Origin: a virus
IMG/VR virus record: IMGVR_UViG_3300025276_000110
Coordinates: 1-32,662 of that record
Length of the DNA: 32,662 nucleotides
Reading direction: 5' to 3' (one strand)
Of the stretch, positions 19,767-29,412 are shown in pieces. The translations under genes were made by a program, and so were the position numbers. The notes below the pieces were generated by a model, which had not been told where the DNA came from, made no database searches, and was given only the letters and a program-made list of their open reading frames with translations. Numbering within the stretch: position 1 is the stretch's first letter; the number at the start of each line of letters is the position of its first letter.

Positions 19767-22301
19767 TTATTGTGCTGAGTCATATTCTTGATGTGCTGTA
19801 AATCCTTGATTTGCCCAATCGTATTCTACTACTGTAGTAGCATACCAAAATGAAGTAGCAGGAAAACCGTCTATGTTAGTATCAGATTTTATACCTATCG
19901 CTACAAGCTCTCCAGATTCAAAATGTTTTGCATTATCAAATACAAAATGAAAAGCGTGGTGGTCGTCTGCAGTATTAATGTCGTGAGCCTTAGACTCTTC
20001 TATTGTAAAAGAAGTAGAAACAGACGCGTTTAAACCAAATGTTCTAACACTTATAGTAACTTCGCCTGAACCTGTTATAATGTGACCTCTTACAGTAACA
20101 GATACAACCCTTCCGTCAGTTGGTGACAAAAACGCTGCCTCTTCTGCAAAAGGAAGCGTTTGTTCGTTTGCACTCTTAAAAGGTATATACAATTGTGTAG
20201 TACCTATTTTATCATCAAAGTTATTAAAATAAATTTCTTTTTGTTTCGCTATAGTTGTAGCTCTATTTGTAGAAACCACTTCACCTGTTAAGTTTCCAAT
20301 AGATGTAACTGTACCTGCAGAACCCGTAACATTTGTTTGGTCAGCAGTTGCACCATCAGCAACATTAAGTATTGTACGAAGATTAGCTGCAGATATTTCT
20401 TCTACTACACCTGAACCTGCAGAATCTCTACCTAGCACTACGTTAGTAGCTGATACGTTTTGCATCTTAGCATATGTGACAGCATCGTTAGCTATTGTAG
20501 TTGCTCTATTGCTAGAGGTTACATCTCCTGTTAGATTACCTATGTTATCTACAGTTCCTGATTCTCCTGAAGTATCTATATCGCTAGCTACAGCTAATGT
20601 AATAGCTCCGTTAGCGTTAGTTATAATTGTACCATTACCTTGTGTAAGTGTAGCCACTGCAGGACCACCTGTACCACCAATTAATAATTGTCCATTTGTA
20701 GACATTGCAACAGCAGCGAGTGTATCTGTACCTGAGTCTTGTGTTATTATAACAGCTTTATCTGCAAAAGATGTAGCGCCTGTTCCTCCTTTTGAAACAG
20801 GAACTGTGTCTGAAAGAGTAGAACCTGCTGCAGTAATTGTTATTGGAGCGCTACCATTAAAATCAACACCATTAATTGCTCTAGCTGTTCCTAATATAGT
20901 TGCTGTACCTGCATTACCTGTAACGGTAGTTTGTACTACATTTGTTTCTTTTGCAGTGTTAGCAGCAACAGCATCAAACATCTCATCTGTCATAACTCCC
21001 CAAGCGTCTGTTGTAGCAGCAGGAAGAGAAACATTATTACCATCGCTAGACTCTACAGTTAAAGATGTTCCGTTAGCTGTAGATGATAAGTTAGTAGATA
21101 CATTAGTGGCTTTCGCTGTATTAGCGTCTATCTCTGCTAATAGCGTGTTAGCTAGCTTGTCTTCTGTGACTGCATCGGTTGCAATCATGTTTGTAACAAT
21201 CTGAGTTTCACCAATAACTCCTGCACTTGTTGAGCCTAAAACTCTATCAGCAGTTCCTAAGTTCTGCATTTTAGCGTAAGTAACTGCGTCTGCAGCTATA
21301 GTAAGAGCTCCACTACCTGTAACATCCCCTGAATGAGTGGCATTTGTATTCTTTGCTGTGTTTGCATCAATCTCATCAAATAGACTAGGAGTTAGTAAGC
21401 CCGATACACTAGTAGTTGCAACAGGAATAGTTGCATTATCTCCGTCAGAAGAAGTAATAACTCTTGCTCCTGTATCGCCTGTTATTCCAAGATTAGTACT
21501 TACGTTAGTATTCTTAGATACATTTGCAGTGTGTTCATCAAATATTGCTTTAGACATAACACCACCTATGCTTGTAGTAGCTACAGGAATTGTTGCGTTG
21601 TCACCGTCAGAGCTAGTCACTATAACTGTCGTAGTGCCTGTAGTAACACCTAAATTTGTGCTTACATTTGTATTTTTCGAAGTGTTTGCAGTAATAGCTG
21701 AAGTCTGCCCACTAGTTATACCCGTCTTAGATGTATTAGCTGTAATAGCTGATGCTTGAGATGTAGTAATTCCTGTCTTTGCAGTGTTTGCAGTTATTGC
21801 AGAAGCCTGACCATTAGTTATACCAGTTTTATTGGTGTTAGCTGTTATAGCAGAAGACTGACTTGTAGTAATCGTAGTAGTGTTACCTGCTAATGCGTTA
21901 GTACTATTCGTACCTATTTGTAAGTGTGTTTGTCCATCTACATACGCTTTAACGGACTGTTGGGTTGGTGCTAGTGTATCACTATCACTAGCCATGTTAT
22001 CTTCGTCTAGAAGCGCTCTATTGACTTGTGCATTAGCTTCTATATTGTTTAGCTTGTTTATAGACGCACCGTCAAAAGAATTTTTAGCTGTGTTTGCGTC
22101 TATAGCTGCAGCTTGTTCTGTTGTTATGCCTGTACCTGCTGGGCCTTGTGGCCCTGTATCACCTTTAATACCACTTGAACCTGTAGCTACAAAGTTTATA
22201 TCAGAACTTTTAGCAGCGTTTTTTATGTCTACCTTATCAGTTGTAGTAACTACTACTGTAGGGTTATCTGTTCCTATTACTAATTTTATATCTTCTGCCA
22301 T
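19767..22301 (-). CDS. Modular tail fibre with collagen-like segment and repeats
   Basis: An 844-residue fibre. Residues 1-40 are a beta-rich attachment region, and GIKGDTGPQGPAG (44-56) is a short collagen-like trimerisation element. Five related ITxxQxxAITANTxKxG units occur at 58-74 and 144-210. Three longer modules follow with TNVSTNL...SSDGDNATIPVATTS...FDE. Two copies of the DAVTYAKMQN...VLG...AG...EE shaft module come next, as seen in many phage fibres. The last 170 residues (IYFNNFDDKIGTTQLYIPF to the end) look like a jelly-roll tip that binds the host surface. It is one of the largest tail genes and probably a receptor-binding shaft. Confidence 0.85.
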   Translation of the reverse strand: MAEDIKLVIGTDNPTVVVTTTDKVDIKNAAKSSDINFVATGSSGIKGDTGPQGPAGTGITTEQAAAIDANTAKNSFDGASINKLNNIEANAQVNRALLDEDNMASDSDTLAPTQQSVKAYVDGQTHLQIGTNSTNALAGNTTTITTSQSSAITANTNKTGITNGQASAITANTAKTGITTSQASAITANTSKTGITSGQTSAITANTSKNTNVSTNLGVTTGTTTVIVTSSDGDNATIPVATTSIGGVMSKAIFDEHTANVSKNTNVSTNLGITGDTGARVITSSDGDNATIPVATTSVSGLLTPSLFDEIDANTAKNTNATHSGDVTGSGALTIAADAVTYAKMQNLGTADRVLGSTSAGVIGETQIVTNMIATDAVTEDKLANTLLAEIDANTAKATNVSTNLSSTANGTSLTVESSDGNNVSLPAATTDAWGVMTDEMFDAVAANTAKETNVVQTTVTGNAGTATILGTARAINGVDFNGSAPITITAAGSTLSDTVPVSKGGTGATSFADKAVIITQDSGTDTLAAVAMSTNGQLLIGGTGGPAVATLTQGNGTIITNANGAITLAVASDIDTSGESGTVDNIGNLTGDVTSSNRATTIANDAVTYAKMQNVSATNVVLGRDSAGSGVVEEISAANLRTILNVADGATADQTNVTGSAGTVTSIGNLTGEVVSTNRATTIAKQKEIYFNNFDDKIGTTQLYIPFKSANEQTLPFAEEAAFLSPTDGRVVSVTVRGHIITGSGEVTISVRTFGLNASVSTSFTIEESKAHDINTADDHHAFHFVFDNAKHFESGELVAIGIKSDTNIDGFPATSFWYATTVVEYDWANQGFTAHQEYDSAQ
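21672..21872 (-). repeat. 51-nt tandem repeats in the tail-fibre gene
   Basis: Four consecutive 17-residue units (ITxxQxSAITANTxKTG) give a 51-nt period across this stretch of the fibre gene. Codons differ between units, so the repeat is stronger in protein than in DNA, which suggests old duplication kept by function. A separate copy lies at residues 58-74. Confidence 0.75.
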
Positions 22302-22313
22302 GTCTTTATATAT

Positions 22314-23045
22314 CTATCTATTAACATTGTCTACATCTAAAATAGTAAACACATTACCTTCAAGTAGGTTTTTAGATGGGTTAATTACATTTGGTAAATT
22401 ATTCACACCATAAAAATTGTTAACAGTTGTTGTAAAATCTGGTCTTAACAACCCAAACCTATTAGTGTAATAAAATTTTCCAACTGTTGTATAAGAATTT
22501 CCTACCACTTTGCGTACAGATAAAACTGTAGTATTTTTTCTTATGTTATTTAATGCATCAACAAACACATCTTTAAAAGTGTCACTAACCTGTAAAGTAT
22601 ATAGGTTTCTATCAAACTCCACTCCAAAACTTGTAGGTACAAATTTAGCAAATTCAACAGCAGTAGAGTCAGTAAATTTGATTTCATACAATAATTTTGC
22701 ATTTAATATGTCAAACTTTGCTTTATAGTCTGCCTGATAAGCTTTATGGTCAAAACCAGGTATATCACTTCTAGATGGGTCAACTGCGTTTAAAATTTTA
22801 ATAGTTTCTTGATATTTGTATGCATCTGTACCACTAAAACCATTAAAAAGATTAGCAACGTTTGTGTCTGATGCTCTATATGAGTCTACTAACGCATTAC
22901 GCATAACACCAATAGATGCATCTTCAGGTATAGAACTTACTATTTTTAACATTGCTGTTTTAGTAATTTGTATAGCACCAATAGGTTTTGTTCTAAAGTC
23001 TAGCTTTGCTTCTATTAATGGAAAGTTTTTTCTATCTACAATCAT
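22314..23045 (-). CDS. Tail-associated structural protein, 243 aa
   Basis: A 243-residue soluble protein made of mixed helices and strands (ASIGVMRNALVDSYRASDTN, FDRNLYTLQVSDTFKDVFVDALNNI), ending in a Tyr/Asn-rich beta tail. It overlaps the upstream gene by 4 nt (ATGA) and lies directly before the tail fibre, so it is likely part of the same tail-tip assembly. No family is recognised with confidence. Confidence 0.6.
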   Translation of the reverse strand: MIVDRKNFPLIEAKLDFRTKPIGAIQITKTAMLKIVSSIPEDASIGVMRNALVDSYRASDTNVANLFNGFSGTDAYKYQETIKILNAVDPSRSDIPGFDHKAYQADYKAKFDILNAKLLYEIKFTDSTAVEFAKFVPTSFGVEFDRNLYTLQVSDTFKDVFVDALNNIRKNTTVLSVRKVVGNSYTTVGKFYYTNRFGLLRPDFTTTVNNFYGVNNLPNVINPSKNLLEGNVFTILDVDNVNR

Positions 23046-24127
23046 CTCAAAATAAATTTATGTGTAAAAGAAGCACCTGTAATTATTAAATAACCTCTAC
23101 CAATTTCTAAATCTTTTAAACCACCTTGAGGGTAATAATTTCCAGTAGTTAAATCGTGTATTTTTGTTATTTTAGACAGTTTATCTCTACTAAATATTTG
23201 TTGTATTTCTGTTTTATCACCTAATATCATAGGAAACCAACTTTCTCCTTGTGGTACAGTTATAATTATATTACGTATTAAATCTCCAACTATTTTTAAT
23301 GTATCTATAGTAGTATCTGAAAATGTTAATTGATACGCAACTCCGTTGACAATAGAATTTAAATTAGTGTTTCCTGTAGATGAATCAGCGTACCATATTT
23401 TATTGTCATTACTTCTTACAGATGTTAAATTTGGTATTAGACTAAATAATGATTGTGGTGTAGCTGCTTGTCCTTCAGCTAAATTCGTCATGTCTATATA
23501 AAAACACAATATAACACTAAACTCACCTCTACCTTTAATTAAAATTTCTTGTATGTGCGATATATTTTCAGGGTAAGATATGAAACCAAAGTCCAAAATA
23601 TCATTTGAAGCTAAAAGCTCTTTACCTGATATGTTTTCTACACTTATTACAGGTGGTTTGTAACTTTGTTTTCTTATATACCTAAATACTCCTGCATTAG
23701 AAGTTAATGGTATTGTAACTGTAACACCGTCACGACCTTTAATTGCTTTAAAATTAGAGCCTATAATAGAAGATGTTCCGTAAAATTTATTAGCAATAAA
23801 AACTGTTTGAGATACTCCTGAATTATATAATTGTTGCATCTCACCTAGTGAGGCAATAAACCAATCATCGTGTCCTGTATTTGGTGTAACAAAATCAGAA
23901 ATTATTTGTGGTGCATCATCACTTGAAGTGTGTTGTATTATAGCTGTTGTATTAGCTTGACCTGAATTTAAAGCATCACTTGTGCTTATTCCAGCTGCAC
24001 CATTTAATTTGTTAAACGGCTTTCTATCAACCTCACCAGGGCCTTCTATTAAGACGTGTTCATTTGTAGTGTCTACATAGAAAACCACCCCTCCATATAT
24101 GTAATCTCCTATCTCTGGCGTTGGCAT
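23042..24127 (-). CDS. DUF1566/Lcl-like domain tail protein
   Basis: A 361-residue protein. The first 150 residues match the DUF1566/Lcl pattern: IGDYIYGGVVFYVD at 6-19, an NTTAII segment near 59-64, HDDWFIASLGEMQQLY at 86-101 and YGTSSIIGSN near 116-125. These domains have a C-type-lectin-like fold and bind surface ligands. The C-terminal 200 residues are a separate beta-rich part (FGFISYPENISHIQEILIKGRGEF). It is probably a receptor-binding or tail-tip protein. It shares one base with the preceding gene's stop and overlaps the following gene by 4 nt. Confidence 0.65.
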   Translation of the reverse strand: MPTPEIGDYIYGGVVFYVDTTNEHVLIEGPGEVDRKPFNKLNGAAGISTSDALNSGQANTTAIIQHTSSDDAPQIISDFVTPNTGHDDWFIASLGEMQQLYNSGVSQTVFIANKFYGTSSIIGSNFKAIKGRDGVTVTIPLTSNAGVFRYIRKQSYKPPVISVENISGKELLASNDILDFGFISYPENISHIQEILIKGRGEFSVILCFYIDMTNLAEGQAATPQSLFSLIPNLTSVRSNDNKIWYADSSTGNTNLNSIVNGVAYQLTFSDTTIDTLKIVGDLIRNIIITVPQGESWFPMILGDKTEIQQIFSRDKLSKITKIHDLTTGNYYPQGGLKDLEIGRGYLIITGASFTHKFILR

Positions 24128-24678
24128 TAGTTAAGATTTATAATTTGACTTTTTTGTATGTCAAATATAGAGTTAATATTATTGTATGGTACGTTTTGTA
24201 TTTTAGCTACTATTTTATCAGAACTTTGCCCTATTAGATTGAATTGTACATTTTTAACTTGCCCTGTATTTACTTCCTGAAAGTTAATTTTAATTTTTGC
24301 ATTAAATTCTCCTTTTTTTACAGTGTGTTTGTTGATGTTAGGATTAAATATAACGACAAAATTAAACTCCTTTGTATTTTCTAGACTAAAAACAAAATTA
24401 ATTTTATCTTTTTTTTTCAAATTTTGATTAACAAAAATAAATCCTGAATGCAAAACATCATAAGTTGCTGTGTATAACTTTTCTGCTTGTGTGTAATCAC
24501 TTAATGTTTCATCAAAATAAAATAAAATGTCATTGTTTGATATTGTATTCGAATCAGCAATATTTTCTATAAAAAAAGAATTAACAATCATACCCTCACC
24601 ACTTACGTTTTTAAGCGTTAATGGTAAGGCTATAAATTGTTGACTAAATTCATTATTTAAAATAGTAAATTTTGACAT
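24127..24678 (-). CDS. Structural/tail protein, 183 aa
   Basis: A 183-residue beta-rich protein (FTILNNEFSQQFIALPLTL, INFVFSLENTKEFNFVVIF) with many Asn, Lys and Phe residues. The pattern of repeated strands fits an Ig-like fold in the tail. It overlaps the DUF1566-like gene by one base (TAATG), so the two are coupled. No family is recognised. Confidence 0.55.
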   Translation of the reverse strand: MSKFTILNNEFSQQFIALPLTLKNVSGEGMIVNSFFIENIADSNTISNNDILFYFDETLSDYTQAEKLYTATYDVLHSGFIFVNQNLKKKDKINFVFSLENTKEFNFVVIFNPNINKHTVKKGEFNAKIKINFQEVNTGQVKNVQFNLIGQSSDKIVAKIQNVPYNNINSIFDIQKSQIINLN

Positions 24679-24686
24679 TTAAAATA

Positions 24687-27600
24687 TTATCCTATAATTG
24701 TTCCAAAATCAAATGAACCATCCTCCTGTACTACTGTACCATCAGTATCAGATACTTTTATTTGACTTGCTTGTTCTATTTCAACTTTTATTAACACTCT
24801 TGATGTCCATACTCTTTTTTCAGATAAATTTCTTTGTGTTAAACTACCAGAAGATTCTTTTTTACATTGAGTGATACCTTCGTCTCTGAAATATTTTATT
24901 TCTAAAGCTTTGAAAAATACCCCTGATGCATTAGACTGATTAACAGCAAACTTAACGGTTAAATTAGTATTACTGTATTGGTAATCTGAAGAATTTTCTT
25001 CTAATAATGTTTTAGATGTACGTGATGTTTTAAATGCTCTATTCAATGTAGAACTTGCATCGTTAGTGTTTAAATCTTTTGCTACAAATTCATTTAAATT
25101 ACTAAATTCGTCTAAAAAATTAGCGTTTTGAATAGAAAACGTTGGAGTTGAAGCTGAAGTAGGTTTAATTGTAAAATGACCTTCTGGAAGGTAGAGAGGG
25201 TCAAATAATGAAACACTTTTAATTAAAACATCTTCTAAACCTAAATTAAATAAATCAAAACTAAAAGTAGTCCGATATTGTGAATCAATAATTGCCGTTG
25301 AACCTAAATTTTTATAAAAAACAGGCACTTTTGTACCGTCACGGCGCCCAATATCTTCATTATCATCTATAAATCTTGCTGATTTGATTTCTGTTGAACC
25401 ACCAAATGTTATACCTAATTCTTTTGGTTCTAAATCTAAAATATCAACTGTTGCAGTACCAGCAATTCCATTCCCACTTGCTGTGTACTTTGTATTTAAT
25501 ACAGTTGTGCTTCCAGCATGAGCACCTGCAGCACTAGCACCGTTTCCAGTTAAACCACCTGTAGGAATAAATACGTCTAGTGGTATAACATCACCTATAT
25601 CTCTTCTTATACTACAAGTTAAATCATAACCGTATGGTCTAAAGACTCTACTTCTTAATTCTGCTGAAGCAAGACCGTTTGTAAATGCAAAGTCTGCTCT
25701 TTTAACTGTTACTGGGTGTGTAGGTTTACCATATGTACATGTGATATTATTATCAGTAGAAGTTAACCTACAAACTGCAGCACTACCGTCTTCTTTTACT
25801 AATACAGTAAATCCTTTACCGCCTGAAACTGCTGTGTACCCAGTTGATGCTACAAAATGCCTATCTGGACCAAAAAACTTAGATATGCCAAACACTTCAG
25901 CACCTACAATTTGTGAATTTTGATTAGAACCTGCATCATTTGCAAAATCTGTTAATCTATTTTGGTTTGCACTAGAGCTGCAAGTAAATGCTGCACTTTC
26001 TTGTCTAAATACATCATCACCAGAAGAGTTAAATTTTTTAAGTCCAAGGTTTATATTATTTATAACTGGGTTAGTACCAGGAGCGCCTACAAATTCTAAT
26101 CTAGTCGCAAAGTCTGTTCCTATATTATTTGTTTGTGTATACGGAGTTATATGTAAAAGAGGTCTAGGCACGTAGTAAGCACCTTTAGTTTTATATGTTT
26201 TACCTGTAGCATATACATTATCGTAGTAAGGTATTCTTTGTGTACCCCATATTTGTCCATGACGACGCCCAGGTTGCCAATTTGTTATTGGTGCTCTAAA
26301 TTCTTCGTTTATTGTATAAAAACCTCCATTTAAATCCATATCTTTATATACACCAGTAGAATTTCTGCCTGCGAATGCAGTATAATCTAATATGTTAGTA
26401 GAAGTATAATCTGACTCTGTAGTTTCGATTGTATAGTCAAGAAATTTTTGACTTGTAGTTGGTACATTTGTAGTTTCTGTAGCACTTGATGTATCTGCTA
26501 AAACAGTATTTTCATCAGTAGCAGTAAAAACTTTTACAGAACCTGCACCTCTATAATAAGTGTTATTTGCATCCAAAGCATGCTTACCTATAACGTCTTC
26601 ATTATTTAAAACGTTTATTCTAACGTTGTGTTTTGATATAATATCTGAAGTGTTTCCCTCTGCATTTTTATAAACTTTTCCAGAGTCAACTATAGGGCAA
26701 TATTTAGAAGCAAGTGTGTCTAATTTTACATAAGTGTGAGAAGCATGAACTATATCACTTACAGGCTTATCATTATTAGTGTGTAAATTTGAAGCTTTGT
26801 CATATAAACCTATAGCTGCTGAACCGTAAGTAAGTTGTGGGTATACTAAAAAATTAGCAGTTACTGTTTTGTCTATAACATCTTCTCCTTGAGTTCCTCT
26901 AATTGATAAACTTTGATTAGTCATTTCGTTAGCAGCTACAAAATTAGGATATAAACTTGCTTCAACACCAATTGAATCGACTACAGGCGTTGCATCTAAA
27001 GTTCCATTTTCATAGATTTGGCTAGATAATATTGTATTATGTTTAAAAGTAAATGAAGTTGTATTTTTTATTGCTGTATCGTGATTATACTTAATTTTTG
27101 AATCAGCTTGTGTGAAAAAAGTAGAATCGCCAGCATTAGGTCTAAATGAAAAAGCTTGTGTTACAGCAGAAGCATCAAATATAGTTAATGTAGCTTCTTC
27201 AAATATGTAACCATTAGCATTCCATGCTGTAAGTATGTCAGTATCGTCTACACCTGCAGCCCCCCCTATACCTATATGAAATGTAGTGCCTTCAAAAAAA
27301 TCAGGTGGAATTAATGCAGTGAAACTACTATTAATATAAAGCTGATTATCAATTGGATTTAAATTTACATAAGGTAATGGATTAGTTTCGTCTCCAGCAT
27401 GCCAAGAATAACCAGTTACAATATCTGTACTGATATGTTTAATAGTTCTAAACAGATTAGCACTAGATACTGAAAGTTCGTTACTAAAATTAACACCTAC
27501 AAAACTACTACCAAATATAAATAAATTTTCTCCGTTTACTTTTAGCGTAATATTATAATCTTGATTAGCATCAGTTCCATTTATAACGCTATCGTGACTA

Positions 27601-28283
27601 ATAGATAATGTATTTTCTTTTTCTCCATCAAAAATTCCTTGACTTACATCGCATTTAATTAAAACAGCTGCGTATTTTCCTGCAGGAATTGGATTAGCTT
27701 CTATGTATGCATGATTATAAATAGGTATAATAAACTCTGCAGTAGAAATAGCTGTTGTAGCGTCATTTATTGCATCTATAATATTTGTACTTGCGTTTTT
27801 ATTTACTTTAATATATACTTCAGGCCCTGCTCCAACTGCATTAAAAATAGCTGTAGTTAAACCAGCAGTTCCTGAAACTGCAGCCCAATTAGCGGTTTTT
27901 ATTTGTTCGTAAGAAGTATTATTAGATTTTACAACACCCATAAATGGTTTAGATGGCGTCCATGATGAAGCTCCAGTTTTTTGTAAAGGAGATAATGTAA
28001 AATAAGCATCTTGTATAGCAGTGTTACTTCTAAAAGTAGCTCCTGTTCCTTCATGCTCAGTTGACATGTTAACACCATCAGCGTTTTTTATGTGCATGTC
28101 AGATATTGATACAGTAGAACCTGGGTCACCTGAGCTTTCAATAATAACTACTCCATATATGTATTCTTTTCCACTAACAGAGTCTGTTAACTTAGTTTGA
28201 AAAAAATTTGTACTACCTAGGCCTGCAGGTCTATCTAGCACTGCTGCGCCACTATTACCAGTAATTTTTGGATAATTTGCCAT
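24687..28283 (-). CDS. Large beta-rich tail/structural protein, 1198 aa
   Basis: A 1198-residue protein with no signal peptide or membrane segment, rich in Thr, Ser, Asn and Gly, and beta-structured throughout. Several stretches resemble repeated Ig-like domains (YNITLKVNGENLFIFGSSFVGVNF near 245-268; ELGITFGGSTEIKSARF near 960-976). Its size and place between tail proteins suggest a tail spike, fibre or baseplate hub component. I do not recognise a named family. The 5' end lies 15 nt after the neighbouring gene's stop in a T-rich stretch. Confidence 0.65.
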   Translation of the reverse strand: MANYPKITGNSGAAVLDRPAGLGSTNFFQTKLTDSVSGKEYIYGVVIIESSGDPGSTVSISDMHIKNADGVNMSTEHEGTGATFRSNTAIQDAYFTLSPLQKTGASSWTPSKPFMGVVKSNNTSYEQIKTANWAAVSGTAGLTTAIFNAVGAGPEVYIKVNKNASTNIIDAINDATTAISTAEFIIPIYNHAYIEANPIPAGKYAAVLIKCDVSQGIFDGEKENTLSISHDSVINGTDANQDYNITLKVNGENLFIFGSSFVGVNFSNELSVSSANLFRTIKHISTDIVTGYSWHAGDETNPLPYVNLNPIDNQLYINSSFTALIPPDFFEGTTFHIGIGGAAGVDDTDILTAWNANGYIFEEATLTIFDASAVTQAFSFRPNAGDSTFFTQADSKIKYNHDTAIKNTTSFTFKHNTILSSQIYENGTLDATPVVDSIGVEASLYPNFVAANEMTNQSLSIRGTQGEDVIDKTVTANFLVYPQLTYGSAAIGLYDKASNLHTNNDKPVSDIVHASHTYVKLDTLASKYCPIVDSGKVYKNAEGNTSDIISKHNVRINVLNNEDVIGKHALDANNTYYRGAGSVKVFTATDENTVLADTSSATETTNVPTTSQKFLDYTIETTESDYTSTNILDYTAFAGRNSTGVYKDMDLNGGFYTINEEFRAPITNWQPGRRHGQIWGTQRIPYYDNVYATGKTYKTKGAYYVPRPLLHITPYTQTNNIGTDFATRLEFVGAPGTNPVINNINLGLKKFNSSGDDVFRQESAAFTCSSSANQNRLTDFANDAGSNQNSQIVGAEVFGISKFFGPDRHFVASTGYTAVSGGKGFTVLVKEDGSAAVCRLTSTDNNITCTYGKPTHPVTVKRADFAFTNGLASAELRSRVFRPYGYDLTCSIRRDIGDVIPLDVFIPTGGLTGNGASAAGAHAGSTTVLNTKYTASGNGIAGTATVDILDLEPKELGITFGGSTEIKSARFIDDNEDIGRRDGTKVPVFYKNLGSTAIIDSQYRTTFSFDLFNLGLEDVLIKSVSLFDPLYLPEGHFTIKPTSASTPTFSIQNANFLDEFSNLNEFVAKDLNTNDASSTLNRAFKTSRTSKTLLEENSSDYQYSNTNLTVKFAVNQSNASGVFFKALEIKYFRDEGITQCKKESSGSLTQRNLSEKRVWTSRVLIKVEIEQASQIKVSDTDGTVVQEDGSFDFGTIIG

Positions 28284-28298
28284 TTTGTTTTATTTTTT

Positions 28299-28817
28299 TT
28301 AAGATATTGTAAAGAATGTACTATCTGGTTCAAACCAGATTCTTTTTTTGTTTTCTATATTAGGCATGCAAAATCCTATTGATTTTACAAAGTGCCCGCT
28401 TGTTTGTGGTGGCGTAATAGCCATTTTATCGTCTTTTAAATACAAAGTATCTCCCTCACTCCAAGAAGCTAAAGAAGAGTTTTCTGTATCTTCAAAATCA
28501 ATAAAACCTTTTTGCATAACTATTAAGTTACCGTTTTCATAACTAACAAATACAAATAAATTTTTACTTGCATAAACAGTTTGATTTGTGTTAATAGAAA
28601 CTAAAGCTGCGCTATACGGATTATTAGAATCAGTTGAATTTGTGAACGCACAAACATCACCGTACTCAAATACTCCTGGGAAAGGAAAGCCTTCAAAAAG
28701 ATATTTAAGTTCCATCAAGCTATCTGTAGCTCCGTTAGGTAAGCCATTAAGACCTACACCAAAAGAGTTTATAGCAATGGTTTGTTGCTGTATAATAGGG
28801 TTTATTATAACTGTCAT
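28299..28817 (-). CDS. Structural protein with C-terminal beta module, 172 aa
   Basis: A 172-residue protein starting TVIINPIIQQQTIAINSFGV. The C-terminal half (ENGNLIVMQKGFID, EGDTLYLKDDKMAITPP, HFVKSIGFCMPNI) follows a pattern often seen at the end of phage fibre or decoration modules, where a GDTLYxS...G.l...xP... segment precedes a KIGFV strand. It is probably a tail or capsid accessory. Its ATG overlaps the stop of the paralogue gene (ATGA). Confidence 0.6.
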   Translation of the reverse strand: MTVIINPIIQQQTIAINSFGVGLNGLPNGATDSLMELKYLFEGFPFPGVFEYGDVCAFTNSTDSNNPYSAALVSINTNQTVYASKNLFVFVSYENGNLIVMQKGFIDFEDTENSSLASWSEGDTLYLKDDKMAITPPQTSGHFVKSIGFCMPNIENKKRIWFEPDSTFFTIS

Positions 28818-29383
28818 TGTTTTGTTACATCTTCAATTACTGTAAACTTTCCATATAACCATGTAGAATAAGAAGCTGAATCATCTGAACTAGCAGCAGT
28901 GTAAACAGCTTTTTTTCTAGTTTGTAAATCATATTCATATTCACCTGCGTCTATACTCATGTAAGCGCCAGGTATAGTAACATATATTACGTCTCCTAAA
29001 ATTCCTGTACTTGACTTAAACCAAATACCTGCGTCATCAGGATTTGTACTTCCTACAAAAGGAGTACCTGTTTTAGCTCCAGACCAATGACCTGTTCTTG
29101 ATAAAGTTGGTAATGTATTATTTGTAATGCTGTCTTTCCACCAGAAAGAATACACGTTTAAAGATTCAAAATTAGTACCAGCTTTTTTAATAGTCATCTT
29201 ACCTTGATAAACTGTAACAAAACCATTATCAGTTGAAGATGGTGAGTTAGTTTGAGTACCAGACAAATTAAACGGCAATTTGCTTACAGAATCTTCTACA
29301 CTTAATTTCATTTGAAATGTGTCGTTCTTTCTTGCAGTTATATTAAGCTCTACAGCTATGTCGCTATTTAGTTCTAATGCCAT
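28814..29383 (-). CDS. BppU-like tail/receptor-binding protein, paralogue 3
   Basis: A 189-residue paralogue of the proteins at 18214 and 19188. It starts LNSDIAVELNITARKNDTFQMKLSVEDS, has MSIDAGEYEYDLQTRKKAVY near 148-167 and ends STWLYGKFTVIED. The beta-sandwich layout is the same. Here it lies 9 kb from its relatives, at the start of the visible tail gene group. This suggests a second attachment point for fibres or an ancestral copy. A TATATTTG box lies about 17 nt before its start. Confidence 0.65.
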   Translation of the reverse strand: MALELNSDIAVELNITARKNDTFQMKLSVEDSVSKLPFNLSGTQTNSPSSTDNGFVTVYQGKMTIKKAGTNFESLNVYSFWWKDSITNNTLPTLSRTGHWSGAKTGTPFVGSTNPDDAGIWFKSSTGILGDVIYVTIPGAYMSIDAGEYEYDLQTRKKAVYTAASSDDSASYSTWLYGKFTVIEDVTKQ

Positions 29384-29400
29384 TGTATAATTTTATCTAA

Positions 29401-29408
29401 CAAATATA
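29401..29408 (-). promoter_or_regulatory. Possible -7 box (TATATTTG) before BppU-like paralogue 3
   Basis: The minus strand reads TATATTTG about 17 nt upstream of the ATG at 29383, in the small gap after the large virion gene. It is identical to the boxes at 6728 and 18050. No matching -33 TTG is present, so support is partial. Confidence 0.3.
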
Positions 29409-29412
29409 GTAA

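Noticed and set aside
20476-22413. Long plus-strand open frames opposite the tail-fibre gene.
   Set aside because: They are mirrors of Ala/Thr/Val-rich repeats on the minus strand. The minus-strand protein has recognisable fibre modules and the plus-strand versions have none.
23042-24127. A diversity-generating retroelement target.
   Set aside because: No reverse transcriptase, template repeat or variable-repeat signature is visible in the window.
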